From Clostridia bacterium (GTDB taxonomy: Bacteria; Bacillota; Clostridia; Christensenellales; HGM11417), in the NCBI GenBank assembly GCA_017407365.1, contig JAFQWR010000050.1:1-15261 (forward strand): DNA of 15,261 nucleotides, read 5' to 3'. Each line of letters starts with the position of its first letter. Position 1 is the first letter of the stretch. This document shows, piece by piece, positions 6,282 through 12,617 of the stretch. Under the pieces are notes generated by a model, which saw nothing but the letters and a program-made list of their open reading frames with translations, did not search any database and was not told where the DNA came from. The translations under genes and the position numbers were made by a program.

Positions 6282-6781
6282 ATGTAATCCTCCCAATATT
6301 GCTTAGCATACGCAGCAAGTGCCGTATCCTGCTCTGCAGAGCCTCCGCTGATGCCTACACCGCCAACAATCTTTGTACCTTCTCCCATTAAAGGCTCTCC
6401 TCCTCCAAAAATAACGATTTTACCGTTATTGGTGAATTGAATTCCGTATAATGAGCCGCCCGGTACAGCCAAGGCGTTGAGCTGCTGTGTGGACATTTTC
6501 AGCGCAACCACGGTATAAGCTTTATTCAAAGCAATATCGTAGCTGGCAAGATAAGCGTTATCCATGCTCTGCACAGAAACGGGATTTCCACCTTCATCGC
6601 TTACGGCAACTACTACGGAAAGACCCATTTCGTTGGCTTTTTTACAAACGGCTTCGATGAGAGCATTAGCAAGTGCAAGGGTCATTTTTCTTTTACACTT
6701 ACATACGTGCGGCTTTTCAGAAGCAGATAAGCTGTCGTTGATTACAGCACGCACGACTCTTTCGATTTGCTCGCGTTCCAT
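6260..6781 (-). CDS. GlcG/HbpS-like (DUF336, PduO C-domain) protein with encapsulation peptide
   Basis: This 173-residue protein has a GlcG/HbpS (DUF336) domain from about residue 33: LALANALIEAVCKKANEMG, VVVAVSDEGGNPVSVQSMDNA, ALNKAYTVVALKMST, and a glycine-rich GGVGISGGSAEQDTALA ending. Relatives bind haem or corrinoids, and the same domain is the C-terminal half of the cobalamin adenosyltransferase PduO; its role in B12-free glycyl-radical compartments is unknown. Residues 1-18 (MEREQIERVVRAVINDSL) match the encapsulation helices of the other cargo, so it is probably packaged. A short cysteine motif HVCKCKRK joins helix and domain. Spacing to the aldolase stop is three bases, and only a weak AGG is seen about ten bases before the ATG, so it probably depends on coupling to the aldolase gene. 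Confidence 0.88.
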   Translation of the reverse strand: MEREQIERVVRAVINDSLSASEKPHVCKCKRKMTLALANALIEAVCKKANEMGLSVVVAVSDEGGNPVSVQSMDNAYLASYDIALNKAYTVVALKMSTQQLNALAVPGGSLYGIQFTNNGKIVIFGGGEPLMGEGTKIVGGVGISGGSAEQDTALAAYAKQYWEDYIWRSTKA

Positions 6782-6784
6782 ATA

Positions 6785-7591
6785 TTACAGACCTAATTCT
6801 TTGATAACTTTTTCGGTGATTGCTTTAACAAGATCATCCGTTGCGCCAACGCCTGCAGCCTTGTTTACAACGCAAGAAGAGCAGGAGTGACAGCTGGGCT
6901 GACCGTTTTTGTTGTTTACGCAAACATCAGCAGGGTGCTTACCCGTCATACCGAACTGGCGGCGGATTTCATACAGACGCTGAACCTGCTCGGGGCTGAG
7001 CTCCTGAGGTCCGCCAAGCTGCTTGGAGATATAAAGAAGCTGTGCATAGAATTCCACAGATTCCATTTTATGGTAAGCGGAAAGCAGACTGTCGGAGAAC
7101 GTCAAAGCGCCGTGATTCTTGAGCAGAACTGCATCAAAGTATTGCAGATATTTGCTGACTGCATCGGGAATTTCTTCGGTGGAAGGGGTGCCGTAATCAG
7201 CGATGGGAACACAGCCTAATGCGATAACTGCCTCGGGCATGATGGGCTGAGTTAAGGGAATGCCTGCAATTGCAAAGCCGGTGGCATACATGGGGTGAGC
7301 GTGAACGACAGACTTAACGTCGGGACGTTCCTTATACACACGCATGTGCATTTTGATTTCAGACGAGGGCTTGAAGCCGGGGTTTGCCTGAATCACCTTG
7401 CCGTCACGGTCTACCTTACAGATATATTCAGGGGTCATAAAGCCCTTGGATACACCGGTAGGCGTGCAGAGAAACTCATTTTCGCTGATTTTTACCGAGA
7501 TGTTACCATCGTTGGAAGCAACCATACCTCTGTTGTAGATACGTCTGCCGATGTCGCAAATCTGTTTCTTAATTTCAAATTCGTTTACCAT
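6785..7591 (-). CDS. Class II sugar-phosphate aldolase (fuculose/rhamnulose-1-phosphate type) with C-terminal encapsulation peptide
   Basis: It probably cleaves L-fuculose-1-phosphate or L-rhamnulose-1-phosphate to DHAP and L-lactaldehyde, the precursor of 1,2-propanediol. In the 268-residue form the metal and catalytic residues of the FucA family are all in register: E78 in PSSEIKMH, H97 and H99 in VVHAHPMY, and H160 in LKNHGAL, each exactly five positions after E73, H92, H94 and H155 of E. coli FucA as I recall them. SNDGNIS (26-32) is the phosphate-binding segment. After the catalytic domain comes a linker with SCHSCSSC (about 233-240), then an amphipathic helix TDDLVKAITEKVIKELGL at the very end that resembles the cargo-targeting helices. 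The ATG at 7591 is chosen because AGGAG lies seven bases away; the ATG at 7597 is one base from it. A strong promoter lies upstream. AraD-like specificity cannot be excluded. Confidence 0.9.
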   Translation of the reverse strand: MVNEFEIKKQICDIGRRIYNRGMVASNDGNISVKISENEFLCTPTGVSKGFMTPEYICKVDRDGKVIQANPGFKPSSEIKMHMRVYKERPDVKSVVHAHPMYATGFAIAGIPLTQPIMPEAVIALGCVPIADYGTPSTEEIPDAVSKYLQYFDAVLLKNHGALTFSDSLLSAYHKMESVEFYAQLLYISKQLGGPQELSPEQVQRLYEIRRQFGMTGKHPADVCVNNKNGQPSCHSCSSCVVNKAAGVGATDDLVKAITEKVIKELGL

Positions 7592-7686
7592 AATCATTCT
7601 CCTATTATGATTTTTAACTATATTATTTTTGATTTCGGAAGAAAAGAATTGCCCAAAACAAGCCTATCTTTCCATCCTTCCATCAT

Positions 7687-7715
7687 ATTATACACCCAAT
7701 TGGGCATAATGTCAA
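7687..7715 (-). promoter_or_regulatory. Consensus sigma-A promoter before the aldolase gene
   Basis: The minus strand carries TTGACA (7710-7715), a 17-base spacer and TATAAT (7687-7692), a perfect match to the housekeeping consensus. Transcription should start near 7680, giving a leader of about 89 bases. It lies in the 171-base gap after the EutS-like shell gene and would let the aldolase-to-PduS genes be transcribed separately from the GRE and activase. A perfect promoter with an embedded palindrome suggests control by repression. Confidence 0.85.
7695..7704. promoter_or_regulatory. Palindromic candidate operator CCCAATTGGG in the aldolase promoter spacer
   Basis: A perfect ten-base palindrome sits between the -35 and -10 hexamers of the aldolase promoter, where a bound dimer would block RNA polymerase. 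A further half-like GCCCAA occurs on the plus strand at 7651-7656 in the leader. The regulator is not identified and the GRE promoter does not carry this palindrome. Confidence 0.5.
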
Positions 7716-7754
7716 CAATAACAATGTGGTTTTTTGTTGTTTTGTTTATTTTTA

Positions 7755-7764
7755 TGTGGGATTT
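7755..7764 (-). promoter_or_regulatory. Shared distal box (AAATCCCACA) of the aldolase promoter
   Basis: On the minus strand AAATCCCACA begins exactly 49 bases upstream of the -35 hexamer and overlaps the stop codon of the EutS-like gene. The GRE promoter has AAATCCACAC at the identical distance. Matching position and sequence suggest a common activator site near -85, by inference only. Confidence 0.45.
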
Positions 7765-8134
7765 ATGTTTTTGTGAGTTCGCAAACGGTGAAGGAAAGCT
7801 TCTCTTCACAATAGCTCAGTACCGCGGTCAGTGCAGATTGAACCTCAGATACAGTACCTGTAACAATCAGAGTGCCGCCATCGTGATAATCGACATATCC
7901 TATTTTGACACCCGCGCTTTTGATTGCGATGTCACCTGCAATAACAGCCGTTTCCGCAGGACTCATCGTAACAATACCGATTGCACCCTCTGACCCTGCT
8001 TCAAGCCCCATAGTGTTATACAGGCTAGGATCGGGATTGGCAATGATATGCGCGATGGTAATCTGCTTTCCCGGTACAAGCTCCTGAACGATACGAAGCT
8101 TTTCTTCCGTGCTCATATTTTTGAATACGGACAT
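7763..8134 (-). CDS. EutS/PduU-type circularly permuted BMC-H shell protein
   Basis: This 123-residue protein matches EutS and PduU throughout: VQELVPGKQITIAHIIANP near the start, GAIGIVTMSPAETAVIAGDIA in the middle and a CELTKT ending. The BMC fold is circularly permuted in this family, and the N-terminal strands form a six-stranded beta barrel that plugs one face of the hexamer pore. It is present in most Pdu, Eut and glycyl-radical compartments as a minor shell component, and PduU has been reported to bind the encapsulation helix of a cargo protein. It follows the activase gene, whose stop codon overlaps the GGAGG ribosome site ten bases before this ATG. An internal Met at residue 7 is an alternative start. 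Confidence 0.94.
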   Translation of the reverse strand: MSVFKNMSTEEKLRIVQELVPGKQITIAHIIANPDPSLYNTMGLEAGSEGAIGIVTMSPAETAVIAGDIAIKSAGVKIGYVDYHDGGTLIVTGTVSEVQSALTAVLSYCEEKLSFTVCELTKT

Positions 8135-8140
8135 AAGTGA

Positions 8141-8935
8141 TTAACCTCCAATCTGACAATGTAATCCGCTTGTTCGGATGGCACACTGTAAAAGCTTTTC
8201 CATTTTTTCTGCCGTAGGAGGAAGAATATCCGGCATGGTATACACTCTGCCAATACCTGCATATTTATCCTGACCTAAGCGATGATAGGGCAAAAGATGT
8301 ATTCCCTTACAACCGGGAAGCGTTTTAGCAAAGCGAGCAATTGCGGCAATTTCCTCTTCCGTATCGTTGAAGGTGGGAATAACGGGAACACGAACGGTAA
8401 GCTCTGTTTTGCCCGACTGAGCAACCTTACGGCAGTTTTCAAGCATTAAAGCGTTATCCTTACCGGTAAATGCCTTATGCTTTGCTCCGTCTATATGCTT
8501 GATGTCAAATAAGTATTGATCAAGAAAAGGCAGAATGCGCTCTATTACGGAGTAATCGGCACAGCCCATGCTCTCCATCGCGGTGGTGATTCCTCTTTCC
8601 TTTGCGCCTTTCAATAAAGCGTAGCAGAAATCAGGTTGACAAAGGCTTTCTCCACCCGATAGCGTCATTCCGCCGCCGCTTCGTCTGTAATACGGACGGT
8701 CACGCTCTACGGTTTCTAAAACCTCTTTAACGGTGACCTCCTTTCCAACGGTTTTTACTTCACCGTTCAAGGTCATTTTCTGAATTTCATATTCCTGTGA
8801 TTCAGGATTGCAACACCATTTACAGCGAAGCACGCACCCCTTCAGAAAGACAATCGTACGAATGCCTTTTCCGTCGTGTATGGAATATCTTTGAATATCA
8901 AAAATACGACCCTTTACATCTAAAACGTTGTCCAT
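8141..8935 (-). CDS. Glycyl radical enzyme activase (radical SAM), compact form
   Basis: It abstracts hydrogen from the conserved glycine of the adjacent dehydratase using S-adenosylmethionine and a [4Fe-4S] cluster, and must act without oxygen. The 264-residue protein has the radical SAM triad C34-x3-C38-x2-C41 in GCVLRCKWC, then CNPESQ typical of glycyl-radical activases, and GGMTLSGGES (88-97) for SAM binding. Many activases of this group (for glycerol dehydratase or CutC, from memory) insert an eight-cysteine ferredoxin domain after CNPESQ; here residues 48-95 contain no cysteine, so that insert is absent. Its start lies two bases after the GRE stop (TGATAATG), indicating translational coupling. 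The electron donor may be flavodoxin, ferredoxin or the PduS-like protein. Confidence 0.94.
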   Translation of the reverse strand: MDNVLDVKGRIFDIQRYSIHDGKGIRTIVFLKGCVLRCKWCCNPESQEYEIQKMTLNGEVKTVGKEVTVKEVLETVERDRPYYRRSGGGMTLSGGESLCQPDFCYALLKGAKERGITTAMESMGCADYSVIERILPFLDQYLFDIKHIDGAKHKAFTGKDNALMLENCRKVAQSGKTELTVRVPVIPTFNDTEEEIAAIARFAKTLPGCKGIHLLPYHRLGQDKYAGIGRVYTMPDILPPTAEKMEKLLQCAIRTSGLHCQIGG

Positions 8936-8937
8936 TA

Positions 8938-11460
8938 TCAGAAGCCCCTTTGCTCAGTACGGTTGATGATGTCATCCTGTAACGAACGGGAAAGAGATGT
9001 GAACAGCGCGCTGTAGCCCGCAACGCGAACAACGAGATGTTTATATTTTTCAGGATTCTTTTGCGCATCTAAAAGTGTTTCACGGTCGACTACGTTAAAC
9101 TGAACGTGACTACCCTTCTGATCGAAGTATGAACGGATTAAGCTGACAAATTTTTCCAAGCCCTCCCTGCCTGCAAGTGCGGAGGGATGGAATTTCTGAT
9201 TAAACAGCGTTCCGTTGCTGGCTATAAAGTGATCAAGACGGGAAACAGAATTTGCAGCTGCGGTAGGGCCGTTTACATCTTTACCTGCAGAAGGAGATAC
9301 ACCGTCTGCAACAGGCGTGTAAGCATATCTGCCATCAGGGGTTGCACCCGTTTGCGCACCTAAGGGTACATTAGCAGATACGGGATATAAGCCTGCCTGG
9401 AATTGACCGCCTCTGGGGTTATAATACTTTTCCAGGGGCTTTGTATATGTATAAGCAACATCACGGGCAAAGGCGTCAACCTCATCGAGATCGTTGCCGA
9501 ACTTAGGCACCTGACCAATCAGCTCTCTGATTTCAGCGTAGCGCTTCTGCTCTTCTGCCGTCATCGATTTCTGAATAACATCGGTAACGATAGCGGCGAT
9601 TTCGGAGGGAGAAACTGTTTTGCCTTCTGCCTGCAGGCTACGGACAACATCCATTGCTATGTCGGAGGCGCGCTGAGCCGTCATATTTCCGAAGTTGAAG
9701 TATAAAGCACGTTTTAATTCGGATAAGGTGAATTTCTTTTGCTCAAATACAAGCGTTTTGATTGCATAGAGCGAATCTGCCATATTGGCAATACCAAAGC
9801 CCTGCGGACCGGTAAAGTTATAAATGGCACCACCCTGCTGAACGGGCTTTCCCCTACCGATGCAATCCTCAATCAGGCAGGATTCAAAAGCAAGGGGAGC
9901 GCGCTCTGCATGAGCCATATCGATGGCATTATCTGCATTTACAAGAAGAGAGATGGCGTAATTCATCTGCTCCTTGTAGGCATCGTAGAATTCTTCAAAG
10001 GTGGTCATTTCGGAAACATCCTTCGTCTGAACACCAATCTGAACACCCTTGTCTAAGCCACGGGAGAATACAAGCTCTAATGGACGGCACATATTGAAGA
10101 ATGCGGCATCGTGCCAGCCGTCTGTTTTACCAGCCTTTTGCGGTTCTACACAGCCGATGATGTTGTAGTCACGTGCATCCTCTAAGGTCAATCCGCGCGA
10201 TACAAGCGAGGGAATGATGACCTCATCGTTATAATAAGCAGGAAGACCAACACCTGTACGCGTAAGCTCTGCTGCCTTGATTAAAAGCTCATGAGGAGAG
10301 CCGTTCCAAACACGGATAGAAAGAGAGGGCTGAGGCAGCATGACATGCTTACTTGCAACGATACACATTACCGAAAGATCGTTTGTGACATCTAAGCCCT
10401 CTTTGTTCTGACCGCCTACGATCAGATTCTGGAACAGACCGTACCCTGCAAAGCCCTCTGCGCTTCCAAGGTCACGAACCTTTACGATATCGTTGAGCTT
10501 CACCCAGATGCAATCGATAAGCTCTTGCACATCCTCTTTGGTAAGCTTGCCCTCGCTGATATCCTTTTTATAATAAGGATACATATACTGATCGAATCGG
10601 CCGGGAGAAATACTGTGACCGCTGGATTCAATCTGCAATAACAACTGAATAAACCAGAAGCTCTGACAAGCCTCCCAGAAGCCTTTTGCAGGATTTGCAG
10701 GTACGTTACGGCATATATCAGAAATCCGTAAAAGCTCGTCTTTGCGTGCGCCTGTTGCAGTTTTTGCCATTTCTTTAGCAAGATCCGCATAGCGCTCTGC
10801 GTGTAAAATTACACCCTTACAGGTGAGAATAACCGCTTTAAGAAACTGAGAACGCGCACAGTAATCTGCATCACCGACATTGCACTGAATCAGTGCATTA
10901 GCGGCTTCCTCAATGATGCCGTTAAGACCGACGGAAAGCACCTTGCCGTAATCGACGGTAACGTGACCTACGCCGTTGTAAAAATAGTTACCGGGCGTAA
11001 AGATGTTATGATCGATTGCAAGGCGTGCTTCCTTTGCCATATAGGAGGTAGCAAGCTCGCTTGTGGTTTTACCTTCCCAATAACGGTGAACCTTTCTTAA
11101 CGCATCCTTATCCTTTTCGGAAATACTGAACGGATCTGCCGAACGGGTAGCAAGCGTATCAAACTCAGGTTCAAGCCAAGAGAAGGAAAACTCAGGGTAG
11201 GTCTGACAGCCTCTGGGAGCAACGGTTGCGCTACCAACGATAAGCTCGTCCTCGCGGATCACAATGGGAAGCTTTTCTAATACGTTGTAAAACGCCTTAG
11301 CCTTACGCATCACAATGGGCTCGCCCTCTGTTTTTTCAAAGGATTCGGTATATAAAACGGCACGGGCGCTTTCGATGACAGGCATATTTGCAAACATGCG
11401 CTCTATCAAACGACCGATACGTGGACGTTTCGTGCATTCTTCAACGGTAAATTTTTCCAT
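8938..11460 (-). CDS. Glycyl radical diol dehydratase (1,2-propanediol/glycerol type), B12-independent
   Basis: This 840-residue enzyme is the core of the locus and converts 1,2-propanediol to propionaldehyde (or glycerol to 3-hydroxypropionaldehyde). It has the N-terminal PFL-like barrel and the C-terminal glycyl radical loop VRVAGYSA, with the radical glycine at G815. The thiyl cysteine and catalytic glutamate are C437 and E439 in IIGCVEPQ. H166 in YFYNGVGHVTVDYG and D451 in GKTDGWHDAAF match the substrate-contacting His and Asp of C. butyricum glycerol dehydratase (H164, D447 from memory), separating it from choline lyase and formate lyase. No extra N-terminal encapsulation helix is seen: the protein starts directly with MEKFTVEECTKRPRIGRL. 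AAGGAG precedes the ATG by six bases. Glycerol and propanediol types cannot be told apart by eye; the aldolase nearby favours propanediol. Confidence 0.95.
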   Translation of the reverse strand: MEKFTVEECTKRPRIGRLIERMFANMPVIESARAVLYTESFEKTEGEPIVMRKAKAFYNVLEKLPIVIREDELIVGSATVAPRGCQTYPEFSFSWLEPEFDTLATRSADPFSISEKDKDALRKVHRYWEGKTTSELATSYMAKEARLAIDHNIFTPGNYFYNGVGHVTVDYGKVLSVGLNGIIEEAANALIQCNVGDADYCARSQFLKAVILTCKGVILHAERYADLAKEMAKTATGARKDELLRISDICRNVPANPAKGFWEACQSFWFIQLLLQIESSGHSISPGRFDQYMYPYYKKDISEGKLTKEDVQELIDCIWVKLNDIVKVRDLGSAEGFAGYGLFQNLIVGGQNKEGLDVTNDLSVMCIVASKHVMLPQPSLSIRVWNGSPHELLIKAAELTRTGVGLPAYYNDEVIIPSLVSRGLTLEDARDYNIIGCVEPQKAGKTDGWHDAAFFNMCRPLELVFSRGLDKGVQIGVQTKDVSEMTTFEEFYDAYKEQMNYAISLLVNADNAIDMAHAERAPLAFESCLIEDCIGRGKPVQQGGAIYNFTGPQGFGIANMADSLYAIKTLVFEQKKFTLSELKRALYFNFGNMTAQRASDIAMDVVRSLQAEGKTVSPSEIAAIVTDVIQKSMTAEEQKRYAEIRELIGQVPKFGNDLDEVDAFARDVAYTYTKPLEKYYNPRGGQFQAGLYPVSANVPLGAQTGATPDGRYAYTPVADGVSPSAGKDVNGPTAAANSVSRLDHFIASNGTLFNQKFHPSALAGREGLEKFVSLIRSYFDQKGSHVQFNVVDRETLLDAQKNPEKYKHLVVRVAGYSALFTSLSRSLQDDIINRTEQRGF

Positions 11461-11480
11461 GAAGCGCTCCTTTTTACATT

Positions 11481-11501
11481 GGGTACAAGATTTTCGTACC
11501 C
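11481..11501 (-). promoter_or_regulatory. Stem-loop in the GRE leader
   Basis: In the roughly 52-base leader, GGGTAC and GTACCC form a perfect six-pair stem around a nine-base loop, ending about 20 bases before the start codon and about 10 before AAGGAG. It could stabilise the 5' end of the message, or be read as a DNA inverted repeat bound just downstream of the transcription start. No known riboswitch is recognised. Confidence 0.45.
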
Positions 11502-11519
11502 CACTATTTATTCAAGTAT

Positions 11520-11548
11520 AGTATAACACACAAAACCACAAATGTCAA
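11520..11548 (-). promoter_or_regulatory. Sigma-A promoter of the GRE operon
   Basis: The minus strand shows TTGACA (11543-11548), a 17-base spacer, and TATACT (11520-11525), one mismatch from consensus. The predicted start is near 11513. The -35 overlaps one arm of a 12-base inverted repeat, and a TTTGTGG/TTTTGTGTG sequence in the spacer echoes the same motif. This is the main promoter for GRE and activase and possibly for the whole locus. Confidence 0.85.
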
Positions 11549-11591
11549 CACAAAACAAAGGTTAAAAGCAAGAAAAATATTTGTTTTGTGT
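11548..11591. promoter_or_regulatory. 12-base inverted repeat upstream of the GRE promoter (candidate operator pair)
   Basis: ACACAAAACAAA (11548-11559) and TTTGTTTTGTGT (11580-11591) are perfect inverted copies separated by 20 bases, with centres 32 bases apart, about three helical turns. The arm at 11548 reaches into the -35 hexamer. This arrangement fits a regulator binding two sites on one DNA face. The regulator is unknown and not encoded next to the locus. Confidence 0.5.
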
Positions 11592-11597
11592 GGATTT
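11588..11597 (-). promoter_or_regulatory. Shared distal box (AAATCCACAC) of the GRE promoter
   Basis: The minus-strand AAATCCACAC starts exactly 49 bases upstream of the -35 hexamer and partly overlaps the outer inverted-repeat arm. The aldolase promoter carries AAATCCCACA at the same distance. Identical placement suggests a common activator; no direct evidence. Confidence 0.45.
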
Positions 11598-11606
11598 GCC
11601 GTTAAT

Positions 11607-11646
11607 AAAAAAAGGGGGCACAAACCCCTTGTTGGGATCTGTGCCC
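11607..11646 (-). terminator. Intrinsic terminator after the hydrolase gene
   Basis: On the transcript GGGCACA pairs with UGUGCCC (seven pairs), with a further CCC/GGG pairing inside the loop region, followed by a run of U residues. It ends the glpK-hydrolase transcript 22 bases after the hydrolase stop and insulates the GRE promoter downstream. Confidence 0.88.
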
Positions 11647-11667
11647 GAAAAAATGCTGTAATTTCTT

Positions 11668-12594
11668 TTATACAAGCGCAGACTCCTCTTCCTCAAAAAC
11701 ATTTCTGCTTAAGAAATCGATAATATCTGCATAAACCTCTTCACGGCAGTAATCGTTTAAGATTTCATGACGTGCATCCTTGTAAAGCTTAAACGATACG
11801 TTGGTACAACCAATCTGCTTATAAAAATCGTAAAGCATCGTTGTTGTTTTACCGTAATCACCTACAGGGTCGTTTGCTCCGCTTAAAATACAAATAGGGA
11901 GCTGTTTATTTATTGCCTGCTGATGCTCCTTTGTATACATTTTTACGCCGTGCGTAAAAAAGGAACGATAAAAGCCCGCACTGAAAACCTGGGTGCAATA
12001 GGGATCTGCCTTGTATTTATCTCTCGTTTCATCCAAGGTACTCAACCAACAGCCGTTAGAGAATTTTTTAGAATAGGAATCAAAGGAAAGCTTGCAGATA
12101 AGCTTGGCAGGTGCGTCCTCTCCCTTAAAGAAGCAGGTCATACCTGCAATGACTTTTGCCGCTCGGTTTAAGCCTGTGTTAAAGTAAGCGGAACCACTTA
12201 AAATAACAGCATCGGGCGTAAAGCGGCTGATAATCTCCTGAGATAAAAAGGAGCCATAGCTATGCCCCATAAGTATAAAGGGAAGATCTTTATGCTCTTT
12301 TTTAATCAGATCAGTTAAAAACAGCAGGTCACGGACGGTATTTTCAAAAATATCGACGCCCTCTGTTTTACCTACCTTAGCAATCTCGCCTGCAGTTTCT
12401 CCATGACCGCGATGATCGGGTATGTATACGATAACTCCCATTTTATTCAGATACTCAGCAAATGGAATATATCTTGCGCTATGCTCACTCATACCGTGTG
12501 CAATCAGCATAATCGCCTTGGGAGAATAAACCTCTTGAAATACTCTTAAAAATATTCTGCTTCCATCGAAGCTTTCAAAATAACTTTCTTTCAT
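11668..12594 (-). CDS. Monoacylglycerol-lipase-like alpha/beta hydrolase (Hydrolase_4)
   Basis: This 308-residue protein probably hydrolyses an acyl ester such as a monoglyceride. It shows HGMSEHSARY (33-42), close to the HGxGEHxxRY motif of monoacylglycerol lipases and lysophospholipases, the oxyanion segment DHRGHGE (60-66), the nucleophile S112 in GHSYGS, the acid D242 in GANDPVGD and the base H276 in ARHEILND. No signal peptide or membrane segment is seen, so it should be cytoplasmic. It lies 23 bases after glycerol kinase without a terminator between, so both form one operon; released glycerol could be phosphorylated by that kinase. The substrate is inferred from family and context. AGGG about six bases upstream supports the start. 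Confidence 0.85.
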   Translation of the reverse strand: MKESYFESFDGSRIFLRVFQEVYSPKAIMLIAHGMSEHSARYIPFAEYLNKMGVIVYIPDHRGHGETAGEIAKVGKTEGVDIFENTVRDLLFLTDLIKKEHKDLPFILMGHSYGSFLSQEIISRFTPDAVILSGSAYFNTGLNRAAKVIAGMTCFFKGEDAPAKLICKLSFDSYSKKFSNGCWLSTLDETRDKYKADPYCTQVFSAGFYRSFFTHGVKMYTKEHQQAINKQLPICILSGANDPVGDYGKTTTMLYDFYKQIGCTNVSFKLYKDARHEILNDYCREEVYADIIDFLSRNVFEEEESALV

Positions 12595-12617
12595 ATTAAC
12601 CCTTTATATTTCTTATT

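Noticed and set aside
7598..7762. Catabolite-response (cre) site in the aldolase promoter region
   Set aside because: No sequence fits the usual CcpA consensus; the visible palindrome CCCAATTGGG is of a different type.
7618..7809. Minus-strand frame of 63 codons in the gap before the aldolase gene, including a short MEGWKDRL leader frame
   Set aside because: It contains the aldolase promoter itself, overlaps the EutS-like gene in another frame, and has no ribosome site or recognisable family.
10500..10790. Minus-strand frame inside the GRE gene
   Set aside because: Wholly inside a certain coding sequence in another frame, with no supporting motif.
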